A stretch of 64,000 nucleotides of DNA from an uncultured Porphyromonadaceae bacterium (GCA_947649495.1 CANSRU010000002.1:62001-126000); one strand, 5' to 3'. Positions 18,249-26,675 are shown, numbered from the stretch's first letter. A program made the numbers and translations. Notes: generated from the sequence alone by a model not told the origin.

Positions 18249-18950
18249 ATGGACTTTGCAATCATAGCAGCCGGACAAGGCTCACGCCTGAGCCATGAAG
18301 GAATAGACCAGCCTAAACCTCTGGTGAACTTGTGCGGACAGCCTATGATAAAACGCCTTATCGACATATTCCTTGAATGCGGGGCCACGTCAGTGAGCAT
18401 AATCACCAATCCCGATATGCCTCAGGTGAAGGATTATCTTGCGACACTGTCGCTTCCTGTATCGCTGAACGTAATAGAAAAAAGCACTCCAAGTTCCATG
18501 CACAGTTTCCATGAGCTGAGCAAATTTCTGACCGCTGAAAAGTTCTGTCTCACCACAGTTGATACAATTTTCCGGCCGGAAGAATTCAAACGTTATGTCA
18601 AAGCCTTTGAAAGCGATGAATCGTCCGATGGTCTGATGGCCGTAACAACGTTTATCGACGATGAAAAGCCACTGTATGTGGATATTCAACCCGGCAACGA
18701 CATGCGTATATCGGCTTTCAACGACACACCATCGCCCGGTGTGAATCACGTTTCCGGCGGCATATACGGTCTCAGACATAAAGCTCTCGACATACTGGAC
18801 CACTGCATGCGACAAGGCATACACCGCATGCGCAACTACCAACGCGCCCTCCTGGCGACCGGACTTGACATCAAAGCCTATCCGTTTGAGAAGATAATAG
18901 ATGTGGACCATGCTGCCGACATAGCCACAGCCAGAAATTTCTTGCAGTAA
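18249..18950 (+). CDS. NTP transferase (sugar- or inositol-phosphate nucleotidyltransferase-like)
   Basis: This 233-residue Rossmann-type nucleotidyltransferase begins F-A-I-I-A-A-G-Q-G-S-R-L, the nucleotide-binding loop, followed by Q-P-K-P-L-V as in sugar-phosphate and alcohol-phosphate nucleotidyltransferases. D-T-I-F near residue 100 and I-D-V-D-H-A-A-D-I-A-T-A near the end fit the fold. Context favours activation of an alcohol phosphate: it leads a cluster with two CDP-alcohol phosphatidyltransferases and inositol-phosphate synthase. A CTP:inositol-1-phosphate cytidylyltransferase role is an attractive guess, not shown by the sequence alone. Confidence 0.75.
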   Translation: MDFAIIAAGQGSRLSHEGIDQPKPLVNLCGQPMIKRLIDIFLECGATSVSIITNPDMPQVKDYLATLSLPVSLNVIEKSTPSSMHSFHELSKFLTAEKFCLTTVDTIFRPEEFKRYVKAFESDESSDGLMAVTTFIDDEKPLYVDIQPGNDMRISAFNDTPSPGVNHVSGGIYGLRHKALDILDHCMRQGIHRMRNYQRALLATGLDIKAYPFEKIIDVDHAADIATARNFLQ

Positions 18951-18981
18951 AAAAATAACCAAATTCATTGTCAACAATACA

Positions 18982-19845
18982 ATGGCCGACATAAAAATAG
19001 CAGGCATAATGAGAGCGGGCGCATTTTCGCCCAATCATATAGGCAACGACGCCACCATATTCAACATGGTGGCCGACCAATTGCGCAAACGTGGCTGCGA
19101 TGTGACAACCTATAGCGAGGAACAGCTCATAAACGGGAAAGTTACCGAAAGTATCATTCTTAACATGTGCCGTGAACGGCGCTCCATAACACGCCTGCAG
19201 GAACTTGAGGATGCCGGTGCGTTGGTGATAAATTCCGGCTACGGAATCGAGAACTGTACCCGCGAGCGCATGACACGCATACTCATAGGCAGCAACATTC
19301 CATATCCGGAGAGCCTGATTGTAGGCACTGACGAGGCCATAAAGGACTCGCTGGCCAAGGCCCGGTTCACACAATGCTGGATAAAGCGCGGCGACTCACA
19401 TGCAATGCACAAGGAGGATGTGAGTTTTGCCCGGCACCACCAGGAGGCGCAGGAGATGCTTCAGGAATACTTCCTGCGTGGAATCAAGAGAGCGGTTATA
19501 AACCGCCACCTTGAAGGCGACCTGATAAAATTCTATGGAGTGCAGGGGACGCCGTTCTTCTATTGGTTCTATCCCTACAACGAGGGTCAGAGCAAATATG
19601 GGCTTGAAAGCATCAACGGCAAGCCGCAAGGAGCTGAATTCGACCTCGGTTACCTGCGTGAGATATGCCTGAAAGCCGCTGAGACACTTGATGTCAGGAT
19701 ATACGGTGGCGACTGTATAATAGGCCGCGACGGAAACATACAGATAATCGATTTCAACGACTGGCCCAGCTTCGCGCCATGCCGTGCCGAAGCCGCACCC
19801 CACATTGCCAAAATGGTGATGTCCATGATTAAGGAACATATCTAA
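18982..19845 (+). CDS. ATP-grasp-like protein of the lipid cluster
   Basis: This protein of 287 residues has weak ATP-grasp features: the W-I-K-R-G-D-S-H segment (the usual ATP-binding Lys), a R-A-V-I-N-R-H-L-E-G-D-L-I-K-F-Y strand pair, and the C-terminal G-G-D-C-I-I-G-R-D-G-N-I-Q-I-I-D-F-N-D-W-P with D/N metal ligands. Such enzymes join a carboxylate to an amine or thiol. Substrate is unknown. It is located 31 bp after the nucleotidyltransferase and 5 bp before pgpA, so it is likely part of the same operon and possibly decorates a lipid headgroup or makes its precursor. Confidence 0.65.
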   Translation: MADIKIAGIMRAGAFSPNHIGNDATIFNMVADQLRKRGCDVTTYSEEQLINGKVTESIILNMCRERRSITRLQELEDAGALVINSGYGIENCTRERMTRILIGSNIPYPESLIVGTDEAIKDSLAKARFTQCWIKRGDSHAMHKEDVSFARHHQEAQEMLQEYFLRGIKRAVINRHLEGDLIKFYGVQGTPFFYWFYPYNEGQSKYGLESINGKPQGAEFDLGYLREICLKAAETLDVRIYGGDCIIGRDGNIQIIDFNDWPSFAPCRAEAAPHIAKMVMSMIKEHI

Positions 19846-19850
19846 CGATT

Positions 19851-20354
19851 ATGAGCGAAAAAAATCCCGACAATAAGAAATTTCCGTTGTTGCCGAAGCT
19901 GATAGCCACCTCATTCGGAGCCGGATTCCTGCCTGTGGCTCCCGGCACATGGGGTGCCATTGTGGCCATAGCGCTATGGCTTCCGCTCTACTTCTTTGCC
20001 CGGCCGGATGTGATATTCTGGACCACGCTTGCAGCCACCGTGGTCTATACCATAGCGGGGACATGGGCAAGTTCCGAATCTGAAAAATACTGGGGCAAAG
20101 ACCCTGTGATAGCGTGTGCCGATGAAACAGTAGGGCAGTGGATATCACTGCTTCCTCTCTCCGGCATCGCCATCACCCCATGGTGGGAAATCCTGCTCTC
20201 ATTGGCATTATTCAGGTTTTTCGACATATTCAAACCGCTCGGCATCCGCGCCATGGAACGGCTTCCGCGGGGCTACGGCATGATGGCCGACGACATTCTT
20301 TCGGGCATATACACCGTGATTATACTGCTGATTGTAAATCATTTTATTCTTTAG
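19851..20354 (+). CDS. pgpA: Phosphatidylglycerophosphatase A-family lipid phosphatase
   Basis: This 167-residue membrane protein has the PgpA pattern: G-F-L-P-V-A-P-G-T-W-G, then K-D-P-x-x-x-x-x-D-E-x-V-G-Q-W, R-F-F-D-I-F-K-P, and M-M-A-D-D-I-L-S-G-I. Four membrane segments are likely. In the Bacteroides thetaiotaomicron inositol lipid cluster a PgpA-family enzyme dephosphorylates phosphatidylinositol phosphate to phosphatidylinositol. The same role is likely here given the inositol-phosphate synthase downstream, although true phosphatidylglycerophosphatase activity cannot be excluded. Confidence 0.88.
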   Translation: MSEKNPDNKKFPLLPKLIATSFGAGFLPVAPGTWGAIVAIALWLPLYFFARPDVIFWTTLAATVVYTIAGTWASSESEKYWGKDPVIACADETVGQWISLLPLSGIAITPWWEILLSLALFRFFDIFKPLGIRAMERLPRGYGMMADDILSGIYTVIILLIVNHFIL

Positions 20355-20358
20355 ACCG

Positions 20359-20862
20359 ATGGGACGGATAAAAAATGTTGGCAACAATCTCATAAACAGC
20401 GATAAGTTCGTGTATTCATTCATACGCGCCGCAGCTTCGTCGCAGACAGCATCGTGGGTCGACCTTTTCACCGGATTCGCACTCTTCGCGTGGGTAGGTC
20501 TGGCGCCATGGATATCCACCGCCATCGGTGCCATGCTTGGAGGCGTAATAAACTGTATAATCAACTTCCGCTTCACATTCCACGCCAAAGACTGCACCTG
20601 GACAGCCGTAGCGGTGAAATATGCCATGGTATGGACAGGAAGCGTGCTGCTCAACTCGTTCGGCACCGAAGCTCTTTATTATCTGCTGAACCATTGGCAC
20701 TGGCTTGAAACAATAGGATTCCGGCCCGATGGCTACTATGCCGCCGCACGTCTCACCACATCGCTGCTCGTGTCGTGGTTCTGGAATTTTCTGCTGCAGC
20801 GCTATTTCGTGTACAGGGTCACACCATTCGACGATATTGTAAACCGCCTTTTCCACAAGTAA
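20359..20862 (+). CDS. GtrA-family membrane protein
   Basis: This 167-residue protein has four membrane helices and fits the GtrA/DPMS family: F-I-R-A-A-A-S-S-Q near the start, A-I-G-A-M-L-G-G-V-I-N-C-I-I-N-F-R-F-T-F in the middle and a C-terminal F-W-N-F-L-L-Q-R-Y-F-V-Y. Members are thought to move lipid-linked sugars across the inner membrane. It lies between pgpA and the first CDP-alcohol phosphatidyltransferase, 4 bp after pgpA, so a role in flipping or modifying an inositol lipid is possible but inferred from position. Confidence 0.8.
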   Translation: MGRIKNVGNNLINSDKFVYSFIRAAASSQTASWVDLFTGFALFAWVGLAPWISTAIGAMLGGVINCIINFRFTFHAKDCTWTAVAVKYAMVWTGSVLLNSFGTEALYYLLNHWHWLETIGFRPDGYYAAARLTTSLLVSWFWNFLLQRYFVYRVTPFDDIVNRLFHK

Positions 20863-20889
20863 TCTCCAAACATCGACAAAACTATAGCT

Positions 20890-21585
20890 ATGGAAGTCAA
20901 GAAAATAGCCTCCGAAAGCCGCAATTCATTGCAACAAGGCATATACAAGGTGATAAATCCGTTCGTCTATCTGCTTATACGTCTCAAAGTCACTCCCAAT
21001 GTAGTGACCACCATAGGATTCTTAGGTAATCTCGCGGCCGCCTGCGTGATAGTATGGGCCGGCTATGAATCATCGGTAACAGGCACCGTAAACTACGGTA
21101 TGCTCACTTGGGCCGGAGCCTTGATTATAGGATTCTCGCTCTTCGACATGCTCGACGGACAAGTGGCTCGTCTGGGCAACATGGCATCCACATTCGGAGC
21201 CATGTACGATTCTGTGCTCGACCGCTATTGTGAACTGCTCACTCTCGGCGCCATATCCTACTATCTTATTCAGACCGGCGACATTGTCGGAGCACTCATC
21301 ACTTTCCTCGCCCTTGTAGGCAGCATAATGGTAAGCTACGTGCGTGCCCGCGCCGAGGGTCTCGGAGTGGAATGCAAGATAGGATTCCTGCAACGGCCCG
21401 AGCGAGTGGTGATAACGAGTGCCGCCACCCTCGCCACAGGAATCGTGGGTCAATGCTGCCACGACCTGTCGTTCAAGCCCGACATAATTCTTGTTATAGC
21501 CATGGCTTTCATAGCCGTATTTGCCAATATCACCGCATTCGCACGTCTGTCACACAGCCGTCGCGCCCTGCTTGAAAAGAAATGA
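20890..21585 (+). CDS. CDP-alcohol phosphatidyltransferase 1 (PIP synthase candidate)
   Basis: This 231-residue membrane enzyme carries the complete signature D-x2-D-G-x2-A-R-x8-G-x3-D-x3-D (from FDMLDGQVARLG to YDSVLDR), so all metal-binding Asp residues are in place. It transfers a phosphatidyl group from CDP-diacylglycerol to an alcohol or alcohol phosphate. Between pgpA and the PAP2 protein, and in a cluster with inositol-phosphate synthase, it is the likely phosphatidylinositol phosphate synthase by comparison with the Bacteroides cluster. Its stop overlaps the next start by 4 bp. Confidence 0.87.
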   Translation: MEVKKIASESRNSLQQGIYKVINPFVYLLIRLKVTPNVVTTIGFLGNLAAACVIVWAGYESSVTGTVNYGMLTWAGALIIGFSLFDMLDGQVARLGNMASTFGAMYDSVLDRYCELLTLGAISYYLIQTGDIVGALITFLALVGSIMVSYVRARAEGLGVECKIGFLQRPERVVITSAATLATGIVGQCCHDLSFKPDIILVIAMAFIAVFANITAFARLSHSRRALLEKK

Positions 21586-22517
21586 AAAGCCACATACTCC
21601 CCAATATTAAGGAATCGCTCTGGTGCGTATGTGCCCTGATTATATGGCTCATTGTCACCGCCCTGTTCATAGGCTTCCGTCCCGAACACACGGTGATGGC
21701 TCTGCTCATAGCCGCTCTGTTTTTCGGCAATCCGGCCACACGCAAACTCACCGTAGCCCTGATTCCATTTTTCCTTTTCGGCATATCCTACGATTGGATG
21801 AACCTTTGTCCCAACTACAAAGTCAATCCCATAGATACCATCGGGCTTTACACCGCTGAAAAATCACTGTTCGGAATAGACACGGCAATGTTCGGAACAC
21901 TAACCCCAAACGAATTTTTCGCCCTACACACCAACCGGGTAGCCGATTTCCTTGCCGGAGTATTCTACCTTTGCTGGGTTCCGGTGCCGATTATTTTCGG
22001 CCTATGGCTGTATTTCAAGCACCGGCGCGAGCAATATCTTCATTTTGCCATAGTGTTCCTGCTCGTAAACCTCATAGGCTTCACCTTTTACTATATCCAT
22101 CCGGCAGCTCCACCATGGTACGTGGCGCTTCATGGCTTTGAACCCATACTCGACACGCCCGGCGATGTGGCCGGTCTCGGAGCATTCGACCGGATGACAG
22201 GATGGGGTATATTCCATGGACTTTATGCCCGCAACTCCAACATATTCGCGGCTCTCCCGTCGCTCCATTCCGCCTATACACTCGTAGCGCTCATATATGC
22301 CGTGCATTACCGCGTGTCGCGCTGGTGGACAGCAGTTCTCGCCATAATTACATTGGGAATATGGTTCACAGCCGTGTACACATCCCACCACTATATAATT
22401 GATGTCCTCGCCGGCATAGCCTGCGCATTATGCGGGTACCTGCTGATGGAAAAACTGCTTATGCGCCTGCCGGCTGTAAGCAGCTTCATCAGACGATATA
22501 CCGCTTACATCAGCTAA
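21582..22517 (+). CDS. PAP2-family phosphotransferase (inositol phosphoceramide synthase candidate)
   Basis: This 311-residue protein has about six membrane helices and the PAP2/AUR1-like motifs A-L-P-S-L-H-S-A-Y (active-site His) and T-S-H-H-Y-I-I-D-V-L-A-G (second His). The membrane layout and the length match the AUR1-like enzymes, which move phosphoinositol from phosphatidylinositol to ceramide. In the Bacteroides inositol lipid cluster the equivalent gene lies next to the CDP-alcohol phosphatidyltransferase, as here. Assignment as inositol phosphoceramide synthase is therefore likely but rests on synteny. Confidence 0.8.
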   Translation: MKSHILPNIKESLWCVCALIIWLIVTALFIGFRPEHTVMALLIAALFFGNPATRKLTVALIPFFLFGISYDWMNLCPNYKVNPIDTIGLYTAEKSLFGIDTAMFGTLTPNEFFALHTNRVADFLAGVFYLCWVPVPIIFGLWLYFKHRREQYLHFAIVFLLVNLIGFTFYYIHPAAPPWYVALHGFEPILDTPGDVAGLGAFDRMTGWGIFHGLYARNSNIFAALPSLHSAYTLVALIYAVHYRVSRWWTAVLAIITLGIWFTAVYTSHHYIIDVLAGIACALCGYLLMEKLLMRLPAVSSFIRRYTAYIS

Positions 22518-22538
22518 CCAATCAATATCCACTGTCAG

Positions 22539-23393
22539 ATGACCCAAAACGAATACTCCGAAATACGCCCTGACGTTCTCAACTACGACGATTTGCGAAA
22601 ACTTGTGCCGAAACTTGACGGACATGAGAAACTCGTGAACCGACTCCTTCATTTTCTCTCGGTAGACAAGGTCAACGCCGTTCATGCAAAATGCTGCGAC
22701 ACACCCGGACCGGAATTCGTGCGACGCCTGCTCTTCGATGAATTCAAAATAAAGTTACGTATCGACAACGAGGATATCCTCGACCATCTTCCCGAAGGAG
22801 CATTCATAACCGTGAGCAACCATCCCTTCGGTGCGCTCGACGGCATAGCACTCATACACCTCATAGCGTCGCGACGTCCTGAATTCCGCGTCATGGTCAA
22901 CATGATTCTGAACCAGATCGGAGCCATGCGCCCCAACTTCATAGCCGTTGATGCATGGTCGTCGCCCGACCCAAAGAAACGTCAGGTGTCCGTCAACGGC
23001 ATCCGTCAGGCGTTGCGCATGCTCAAAGAAGGGGAGCCGGTGGGATTTTTCCCGGCCGGAGCCATGAGCAAGACCGATTGGCGAGGCAATCTCGAGGACC
23101 GTCCCTGGCAACCCACCATCCTGCAGATTATCCATAGAGCCAAAGTGCCTGTAATCCCCATATTCTTCCACGGCAGCAACAGCTGGTGGTTCAATTTCCT
23201 CGGCCACGCGTTCTGGCAGGGACGCTCGCTACGTCTTCCGGCCGAAGTGTGGCGCAAAGTCGGGAAAGAGATCCACGTGAGCATCGGCAGCCCCATCTCA
23301 CCTGAAGAACAGGCTCAACATGGCGCCACACCCGAAGAACTCGGAAAATATTTGCGCCAACAGACTTACCGATTGCGTAAAATGTACCGATAA
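22539..23393 (+). CDS. Lysophospholipid acyltransferase family protein
   Basis: This 284-residue protein has an acyltransferase core: the catalytic block S-N-H-P-F-G-A-L-D-G near residue 90, a later G-F-F-P-A-G-A-M-S-K corresponding to the acyl-acceptor motif FPEGTRS, and V-P-V-I-P-I-F-F-H-G. The His and Asp are five residues apart instead of the usual four, as in hemolysin-type COG3176 acyltransferases. It may acylate a lysolipid or an amino-acid lipid. It lies 21 bp after the PAP2 gene and 3 bp before the second phosphatidyltransferase. Confidence 0.85.
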   Translation: MTQNEYSEIRPDVLNYDDLRKLVPKLDGHEKLVNRLLHFLSVDKVNAVHAKCCDTPGPEFVRRLLFDEFKIKLRIDNEDILDHLPEGAFITVSNHPFGALDGIALIHLIASRRPEFRVMVNMILNQIGAMRPNFIAVDAWSSPDPKKRQVSVNGIRQALRMLKEGEPVGFFPAGAMSKTDWRGNLEDRPWQPTILQIIHRAKVPVIPIFFHGSNSWWFNFLGHAFWQGRSLRLPAEVWRKVGKEIHVSIGSPISPEEQAQHGATPEELGKYLRQQTYRLRKMYR

Positions 23394-23396
23394 ACG

Positions 23397-24353
23397 ATGG
23401 CTACAGAAGATTCACACAACGGACAACAGACGTCGGCCTACCGCGATTCGCTCAAATCGCTCGACACAGAAGAGGGGATAGACCTTGCTTTCTACCGCCC
23501 CATAGGCTATGCCTGGGCATGCGCCGCAAAAAAACTTGGCGTGACACCCAACGCCATAACCATTGCATCGATATTTCTCGGCATCGGAGCCGGCATAGCG
23601 TTCTACTTCAACAATCTATGGATAAACATAGCGGGCATGCTTCTGCTCATCTGGGCCAACTCATTTGACAGCGCCGACGGACAGCTCGCACGCATGACCC
23701 ACCAATACTCACGCCTCGGACGCATACTCGACGGTCTAAGCGGCGATATATGGTTTGCCACCATATATATAGCCATCTGTCTGCGGGAGAACGACACATC
23801 GACATTTTTCATGGCTCATCCATGGCTTATATGGCTTATAGCTGTAGTAACCGGAATATGCCATGCCAAACAGGCCGCTATGGCCGACTATTACCGTCAG
23901 TTCCACCTCTATTTCCTAAAGGGTAAGGAGGGAAGCGAGCTCGACACCTGCGACGAACTGCGCAAACGTCTCGACACCATGTCGTGGCGCACTCACTTCT
24001 GGAAAAAACTCACACTGTCAGTCTACGCAAACTATACTGCCAATCAGGAACTCACATCGCGCTCAATGCAGAATCTGCGCGCCGAACTGCGCCACCGGTT
24101 CCCCTCAGGCAACATACCGGCCTCGTTCAGAAGCGATTTCCGTGCCATGAGTCTTCCGCTTATGAAGTACACCAACATACTCTCATTCAACTGGCGCACA
24201 ATAGCCCTGTTCACATCCCTCTTTCTCCAGATGCCGTGGCTGTACTTCGCTTTCGAGCTTAGCGTGCTCAACAATATACTGATATATATGGTGGCAAAAC
24301 ATGAAAAAATATGCCGCATACTCACCTCACGACTTCAAAATGGAGAATATTAA
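23397..24353 (+). CDS. CDP-alcohol phosphatidyltransferase 2
   Basis: This 318-residue membrane protein has the motif D-S-A-D-G-Q-L-A-R near residue 93 and G-R-I-L-D-G-L-S-G-D downstream. The last Asp follows after four residues instead of the canonical three, a difference from the first family member at 20890. A soluble insert of about 80 residues (K-G-K-E-G-S-E-L-D-T-C onward) and a further pair of membrane segments make it longer than usual. It probably builds a second headgroup, perhaps from a nucleotide-activated alcohol made by the 18249 nucleotidyltransferase. This is inferred. Confidence 0.82.
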   Translation: MATEDSHNGQQTSAYRDSLKSLDTEEGIDLAFYRPIGYAWACAAKKLGVTPNAITIASIFLGIGAGIAFYFNNLWINIAGMLLLIWANSFDSADGQLARMTHQYSRLGRILDGLSGDIWFATIYIAICLRENDTSTFFMAHPWLIWLIAVVTGICHAKQAAMADYYRQFHLYFLKGKEGSELDTCDELRKRLDTMSWRTHFWKKLTLSVYANYTANQELTSRSMQNLRAELRHRFPSGNIPASFRSDFRAMSLPLMKYTNILSFNWRTIALFTSLFLQMPWLYFAFELSVLNNILIYMVAKHEKICRILTSRLQNGEY

Positions 24354-25053
24354 AGGTATAATCCTCGATTACGGCGGCACCATTGACAGCCACGGGGTGC
24401 ACTGGAGCGAGATAATCTGGGATAATTACAGCAAATGCGGCGTGCCTGTTGACAAAGAAACTTTCAGACACGCCTATGTGGAGACTGAGCGTGAACTCGC
24501 CCGCCACCGTCACATTCTGCCTCACCATAATTTCAGGCACCTGATGGAGATTAAAATAGGGCTTGAACTCGATGTACTTGTGGCGGAGGGCCACATTTCA
24601 TCTGAAATGGCTCAGAAATTCATCAATCCCGTGGCATGGGGATGCTACGAAGCAGCACGCTCCACCATAGAAAGTTGCCGTCCCACATTGGAATTCCTTT
24701 ATGAACGATGGCCGATGGTGCTCGTAAGCAATTTTTACGGCAATGTAAACTCCGTACTCGATGATTTCGATATAAAGCACTATTTCAAAGATGTTATAGA
24801 GAGTGCAGTGGTAGGAGTGCGGAAACCCGACCCGAAAATATTCCAGCTTGGAGTTGACAGCCTGAACCTCAAGCCTCAACAAGTGCTCGTGGTAGGCGAC
24901 AGCTACAGAAAAGATATTATTCCGGCCGCATCCATCGGATGCCGCACGGCATGGCTCAAAGGCCGCGGATGGGACGATGACGACCAACAGACAACAACTG
25001 CGGATACAATCATTATAAATAAGCTGAGTGAGCTAACCGATGTATTGTTATAG
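24340..25053 (+). CDS. HAD-family hydrolase
   Basis: This protein of about 237 residues has motif I as L-D-Y-G-G-T-I-D (a Tyr replaces the usual Phe), motif II S-N-F-Y-G-N, a Lys in R-K-P-D-P-K-I-F and motif IV V-V-G-D-S-Y-R-K-D. It is a phosphatase-type HAD. The first Asp (D-Y-G-G-T) is the nucleophile, but the second acid is replaced by Gly, as in some HAD proteins. ATG 24340 (MENIKG) fits the fold, overlapping the upstream gene by 14 bp; ATG 24301 is an alternative. It is last before the inositol-phosphate synthase promoter, so removal of a headgroup phosphate is plausible. Confidence 0.8.
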   Translation: MENIKGIILDYGGTIDSHGVHWSEIIWDNYSKCGVPVDKETFRHAYVETERELARHRHILPHHNFRHLMEIKIGLELDVLVAEGHISSEMAQKFINPVAWGCYEAARSTIESCRPTLEFLYERWPMVLVSNFYGNVNSVLDDFDIKHYFKDVIESAVVGVRKPDPKIFQLGVDSLNLKPQQVLVVGDSYRKDIIPAASIGCRTAWLKGRGWDDDDQQTTTADTIIINKLSELTDVLL

Positions 25054-25185
25054 TTTATTAACTACACAACCATTTTATTCATATATTTTAATTAAAAACA
25101 CACCTGTTTGGCCTATTTTTTCACCATATTAACAAATATAATACAATATTAAAGTAAAAAAATTTTGCATTTGGAAAATTAGGAG

Positions 25186-25193
25186 TACTTTTA
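25186..25193 (+). promoter_or_regulatory. Promoter candidate for inositol-phosphate synthase
   Basis: TACTTTTA differs from the -7 consensus only in its last base, and a TTTG -33 element (25164-25167) lies 18 bp upstream. The leader to ATG 25289 is about 90 bases and holds a TCTGCC/GGCAGA stem (25212-25217 and 25234-25239) and a 14-codon reading frame. Confidence 0.55.
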
Positions 25194-25247
25194 CACCTCA
25201 CATAAAGGGTATCTGCCTATTTCAACAACTGCTGGCAGAACTTAACC

Positions 25248-25292
25248 ATGAATAAAAAACAAAAAAACATAACATTACTCAGTAAATTATGA
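25248..25292 (+). CDS. Possible 14-residue leader peptide
   Basis: ATG 25248 opens a frame encoding MNKKQKNITLLSKL. Its TGA stop overlaps the ATG of the inositol-phosphate synthase gene by four bases (ATGA). The overlap is what a translationally coupled leader would show, but in AT-rich DNA such a small frame can arise by chance, and a similar one precedes the DUF2723 gene. Confidence 0.25.
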   Translation: MNKKQKNITLLSKL

Positions 25293-26596
25293 ACGCAACT
25301 AACGTAAAACCTGCTGAAGGAAAACTTGGTGTCCTGGTAGTAGGACTTGGAGCTGTTACCTCCACATTCATGACCGGCGTACTTATGGCCCGCAAAGGCT
25401 TGTCAAAGCCTGTAGGCTCAATGACCCAGTACGATAAAATACGTGTGGGTAAGGGTGCCGACAAAAAATATCTGAAATACGAAGATATAGTTCCCATTGC
25501 CAAACTCGACGACATCGTGTTCGGAGCTTGGGACGTATACCCCGCCAATGCATACGAAAGCGCAATAAACTGCGAGGTATTGAAAGAAAAGGATATCAAC
25601 CCTGTAAAGGATGAGCTTGAAGCCATCAAGCCCATGAAAGCAGCTTTTGACCACAACTATGCAAAGCGTCTTGACGGCGAAAACATAATGGTGGGCAAAA
25701 CCCGCTGGGAAATGGTTGAACAGCTCCGCGAGGATATCCGCAACTTCAAGAAAGAAAACGGACTTGACCGCGTAGTGGTTCTTTGGGCCGCATCTACCGA
25801 AGTTTATGTACCCGTTGATGAAAATGTACACGGTACTCTCGCCGCTCTTGAAGCAGCAATGAAAGCCGACGACAAGGAACACATCGCACCCTCCATGTGC
25901 TACGCTTATGCAGCACTCGCCGAAGGTGCACCTTTCATCATGGGCGCTCCCAACACCACCGTCGATATACCCGCCATGTGGGAACTCAGCGAAAAGACTG
26001 GCATGCCCATCGCAGGCAAGGACTTCAAGACAGGCCAGACACTTGTGAAATCAGGTTTCGCACCCATCATAGGCACACGTTGCCTCGGTCTCAGCGGATG
26101 GTTCTCTACCAATATCCTCGGCAACCGCGACGGTCTTGTGCTTGACGAGCCCGCCAACTTCCGCACAAAAGAAGTTTCCAAGCTCTCCACACTCGAGTCA
26201 ATCCTCGTGCCCGAAGAGCAGCCCGATCTCTACACCGACTATTATCACAAGGTGCGCATCAACTACTATCCCCCGCGCAACGACAACAAAGAAGGCTGGG
26301 ACAACATCGACATCTTCGGATGGATGGGCTATCCCATGCAGATCAAGATCAACTTCCTCTGCCGCGATTCAATTCTCGCAGCTCCCTTGTGTCTTGACCT
26401 CGTGCTGCTCAGCGACCTTGCCGCACGTGCAGGCCGCCACGGCATACAGCGCTTCCTGAGCTTCTTCCTCAAGAGCCCGATGCACGATTACACCAAGGGC
26501 GAAGTTCCTGTAAACCACCTCTTCCAGCAGTATGTAATGCTTAAGAACGCAATCCGCGAAATGGGTGGCTACGAAGCCGACGAGGAAATCGATTAA
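25289..26596 (+). CDS. Inositol-3-phosphate synthase
   Basis: This 435-residue enzyme converts glucose 6-phosphate to myo-inositol phosphate with bound NAD. The N-terminal nucleotide loop V-V-G-L-G-A-V-T-S-T, the F-G-A-W-D block, W-A-A-S-T-E, A-E-G-A-P-F-I-M-G-A-P-N-T-T-V-D, the catalytic K-D-F-K-T-G-Q-T region and N-N-K-E-G-W-D-N-type block are all conserved. It is the committed step of the inositol lipid cluster upstream. It has its own promoter and a strong terminator 48 bp after its stop, so its expression can be set separately from the lipid enzymes. Confidence 0.95.
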   Translation: MNATNVKPAEGKLGVLVVGLGAVTSTFMTGVLMARKGLSKPVGSMTQYDKIRVGKGADKKYLKYEDIVPIAKLDDIVFGAWDVYPANAYESAINCEVLKEKDINPVKDELEAIKPMKAAFDHNYAKRLDGENIMVGKTRWEMVEQLREDIRNFKKENGLDRVVVLWAASTEVYVPVDENVHGTLAALEAAMKADDKEHIAPSMCYAYAALAEGAPFIMGAPNTTVDIPAMWELSEKTGMPIAGKDFKTGQTLVKSGFAPIIGTRCLGLSGWFSTNILGNRDGLVLDEPANFRTKEVSKLSTLESILVPEEQPDLYTDYYHKVRINYYPPRNDNKEGWDNIDIFGWMGYPMQIKINFLCRDSILAAPLCLDLVLLSDLAARAGRHGIQRFLSFFLKSPMHDYTKGEVPVNHLFQQYVMLKNAIREMGGYEADEEID

Positions 26597-26643
26597 ACCA
26601 TTATCGCAGAACACAACCTCCCTTTCAACTAAATTCAACCACG

Positions 26644-26675
26644 AGGTGGCTTCCCATTACGGGGAGCCACCTTTT
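26644..26675 (+). terminator. Rho-independent terminator after inositol-phosphate synthase
   Basis: A 12-bp stem with one G-T pair (AGGTGGCTTCCC against GGGGAGCCACCT) closes a five-base loop and is followed by TTTT. Confidence 0.85.
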
